Assembly (NCBI GenBank): GCA_000733355.1
Contig: JNVV01000076.1
Location: forward strand, 99,481-163,480
DNA from: Falciphora oryzae
Taxonomy: Eukaryota > Ascomycota > Sordariomycetes > Magnaporthales > Magnaporthaceae
Length of the DNA stretch: 64,000 bases
Direction: 5' to 3'
The notes beneath the pieces were generated by a model. It was not told where the DNA came from and searched no databases. It saw only the letters and a program-made list of their open reading frames with translations. Of this stretch, positions 62,976 through 64,000 are shown piece by piece; positions within the stretch are counted from its first letter, which is position 1, and every line of letters begins with the position of its first letter. The position numbers and the translations under genes were made by a program.

Positions 62976-64000
62976 CTAGCACCACGCAAACTTGTCGTTG
63001 GCAACCCACTCCACCTCCCTCCCAGCTCCCCCATCACCATACCACATCAAACTCGCGATGCTGTCCTCCTCCCTCGCCACCCACTCGCACGGAATCCCAC
63101 ACCTCTCGACCATCTCCCGCACCGCACCAGTCGGGTTCCACAGCTGCACGTTGCACACCCGCCAGTCCCGCGCCTCGCGCTGCGCCAGCTCCACGATCCC
63201 CCTGAACCCCCTCACCAGCTCCTCCATCGGCGTCTTCTCCGCGTCCTCCACCACGACGCGCAGCAGGTACAGCGTGTTGCCCTCGGCCCTCTTCAGCCCG
63301 CCGTAGTAGTTGCGCGCCCACACCGTCCAGAGCCGCAGGCCCGAAGTGGGAGAAGTAAAAACGGCGCCCCGGACGCTGGGGGTGCGCCCGTCGGGGAACA
63401 CGTGCGAACACATAAAGTCCTCGCGGTCCAGGTGCCACACCATCGCGTCCCGCGTCGGCACCAGCGCCACGGCGGGCTTGCCCGTCTTGCCCGCGATCTC
63501 GGGCAGGTGCGCCCTGAGCAGCTGCTCGTCGACGGCGCAGAGCTCGGCCAGCTCGCCGCGGTCCAGCGGCCGGACGGCACTGTCTGGCGCCGGGGCGGCG
63601 GCAGCAGCAGCATCAGTGTTGCCGGTCCCTTCTGGGGCGGGCATCCACGTCACGTGTGTGCTCTCGTCGGGCAGCCAGCCGTGCTTGCTGTAGAACTTTT
63701 TGCCAATGTCTGAGTAGAGCACCGAGAAGAGCGCCCCGGCGTGGGCTTGTCCGTCCCCGTTCGCCTGCTGCCCTCTGTGGTGCTCGTCCGCCTGCCAGGT
63801 CCGCAGCGCCTCGCCCACCTCCCTCATCATGCGGCTGGCGTAGCCCTGGCCTCTGAACTCGGGATCCGTAAAGACGGCCCCGATCCCGTGCGCCACGACG
63901 TCAGTAGCCGCGGCGTCCGTAGCCGCCGTCGCGGCCTGGCCCGATGACGGTGGTGGGTACGAGACGACGGCGGGTTTCCGGTAAGTGTCGCAGGACGAGA
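62976..64000 (-). CDS. Lyc1-like N-acetyltransferase, 5' truncated at the window edge
   Basis: The frame is open from the right edge to the stop at 62976; at least 340 residues are present and the N-terminus is missing. The visible N-terminal part (CDTYRKPAVVSY, GIGAVFTDPEFRGQGYASRMM) is a GNAT domain: FRGQGYASRMM is the acetyl-CoA-binding Q/RxxGxG/A motif. A low-complexity Ala/Thr insertion precedes it. The second half (FSVLYSDIGKKFYSKHGW, WHLDREDFM, VWARNYYGG, LYLLRVVVED, VQLWNPTGAVREMVERCG) matches the fungal Lyc1 C-terminal domain, which in yeasts acetylates lysine as a first step of lysine catabolism or in detoxification. The protein is cytosolic. A long Ala/Pro run (GTGNTDAAAAAAPAPDSA) separates the two halves. 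Confidence 0.87.
   Translation of the reverse strand, partial: SSCDTYRKPAVVSYPPPSSGQAATAATDAAATDVVAHGIGAVFTDPEFRGQGYASRMMREVGEALRTWQADEHHRGQQANGDGQAHAGALFSVLYSDIGKKFYSKHGWLPDESTHVTWMPAPEGTGNTDAAAAAAPAPDSAVRPLDRGELAELCAVDEQLLRAHLPEIAGKTGKPAVALVPTRDAMVWHLDREDFMCSHVFPDGRTPSVRGAVFTSPTSGLRLWTVWARNYYGGLKRAEGNTLYLLRVVVEDAEKTPMEELVRGFRGIVELAQREARDWRVCNVQLWNPTGAVREMVERCGIPCEWVAREEDSIASLMWYGDGGAGREVEWVANDKFAWC

Noticed and set aside
1..64000. CRISPR arrays, bacterial operons or plasmid origins
   Set aside because: Introns, monocistronic layout and fungal families show nuclear eukaryotic DNA; no spaced direct repeats of the CRISPR kind were seen.
1..64000. A polyketide or non-ribosomal peptide biosynthetic cluster around the monooxygenase, reductase and MFS genes
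   Set aside because: These genes are far apart and no synthase or cluster regulator is present in the window.

Overview
This is a 64 kb piece of a filamentous ascomycete nuclear genome (Pezizomycotina, probably Sordariomycetes). The evidence is: GC-rich genes with short GT-AG introns of about 50-90 nt carrying CTNAC-type branch points; gene-sized spacers with TATA boxes; a nuclear tRNA-Thr with an intron; and fungus-specific families (PTH11/SAT4-type receptor, GLEYA protein, fungal STAND/NACHT protein, GH71 mutanase, yapsin-like protease, Lyc1). I cannot name the species. One 62-base assembly gap (298-359) lies inside the first, truncated gene.

Layout. 0-9 kb: the 3' end of an unknown gene, an MFS sugar porter, an NTF2-FAD monooxygenase and a Bsc6-like MFS transporter. 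9-18 kb: a Cto1-like HAD phosphatase, an APC amino acid/choline-type permease, a 3 kb gene-poor stretch, and a secreted GPI-type PEBP protein. 19-27 kb: an unknown protein with 11-residue repeats, two tandem related secreted proteins, a PTH11-like receptor and a GLEYA-type secreted protein. 27.7-35.7 kb: a sugar transporter, a GH31 alpha-xylosidase and a secreted beta-helix protein, which read as a small plant-cell-wall sugar utilisation group. 37-43 kb: a DHH exopolyphosphatase-like protein and a NACHT (NLR) gene interrupted by a 440 bp transposon. 44-52 kb: a GH71 alpha-1,3-glucanase, a decayed secreted-protein gene and a secreted FAD oxidase. 52-64 kb: tRNA-Thr, a NUDIX hydrolase, an MDR-type reductase, a GPI-type aspartic protease, a Cys-rich membrane protein, a type II haloacid dehalogenase and a Lyc1-like acetyltransferase running off the right edge.

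Taken together, the window is rich in secreted, cell-surface and transport functions: about ten predicted secreted or anchored proteins, four permeases and one receptor. This suits a saprotroph or plant-associated fungus.

The most striking structure is at 40.4-40.8 kb. A non-autonomous DNA transposon with 43-bp perfect terminal inverted repeats and an 8-bp target duplication (hAT-type hallmarks) sits inside the N-terminal domain of the NLR gene. A second broken gene at 47-49 kb carries a nonsense codon and two compensating frameshifts. All gene models were made by hand from reading frames and splice signals. Family names rest on motif recognition, not on searches.
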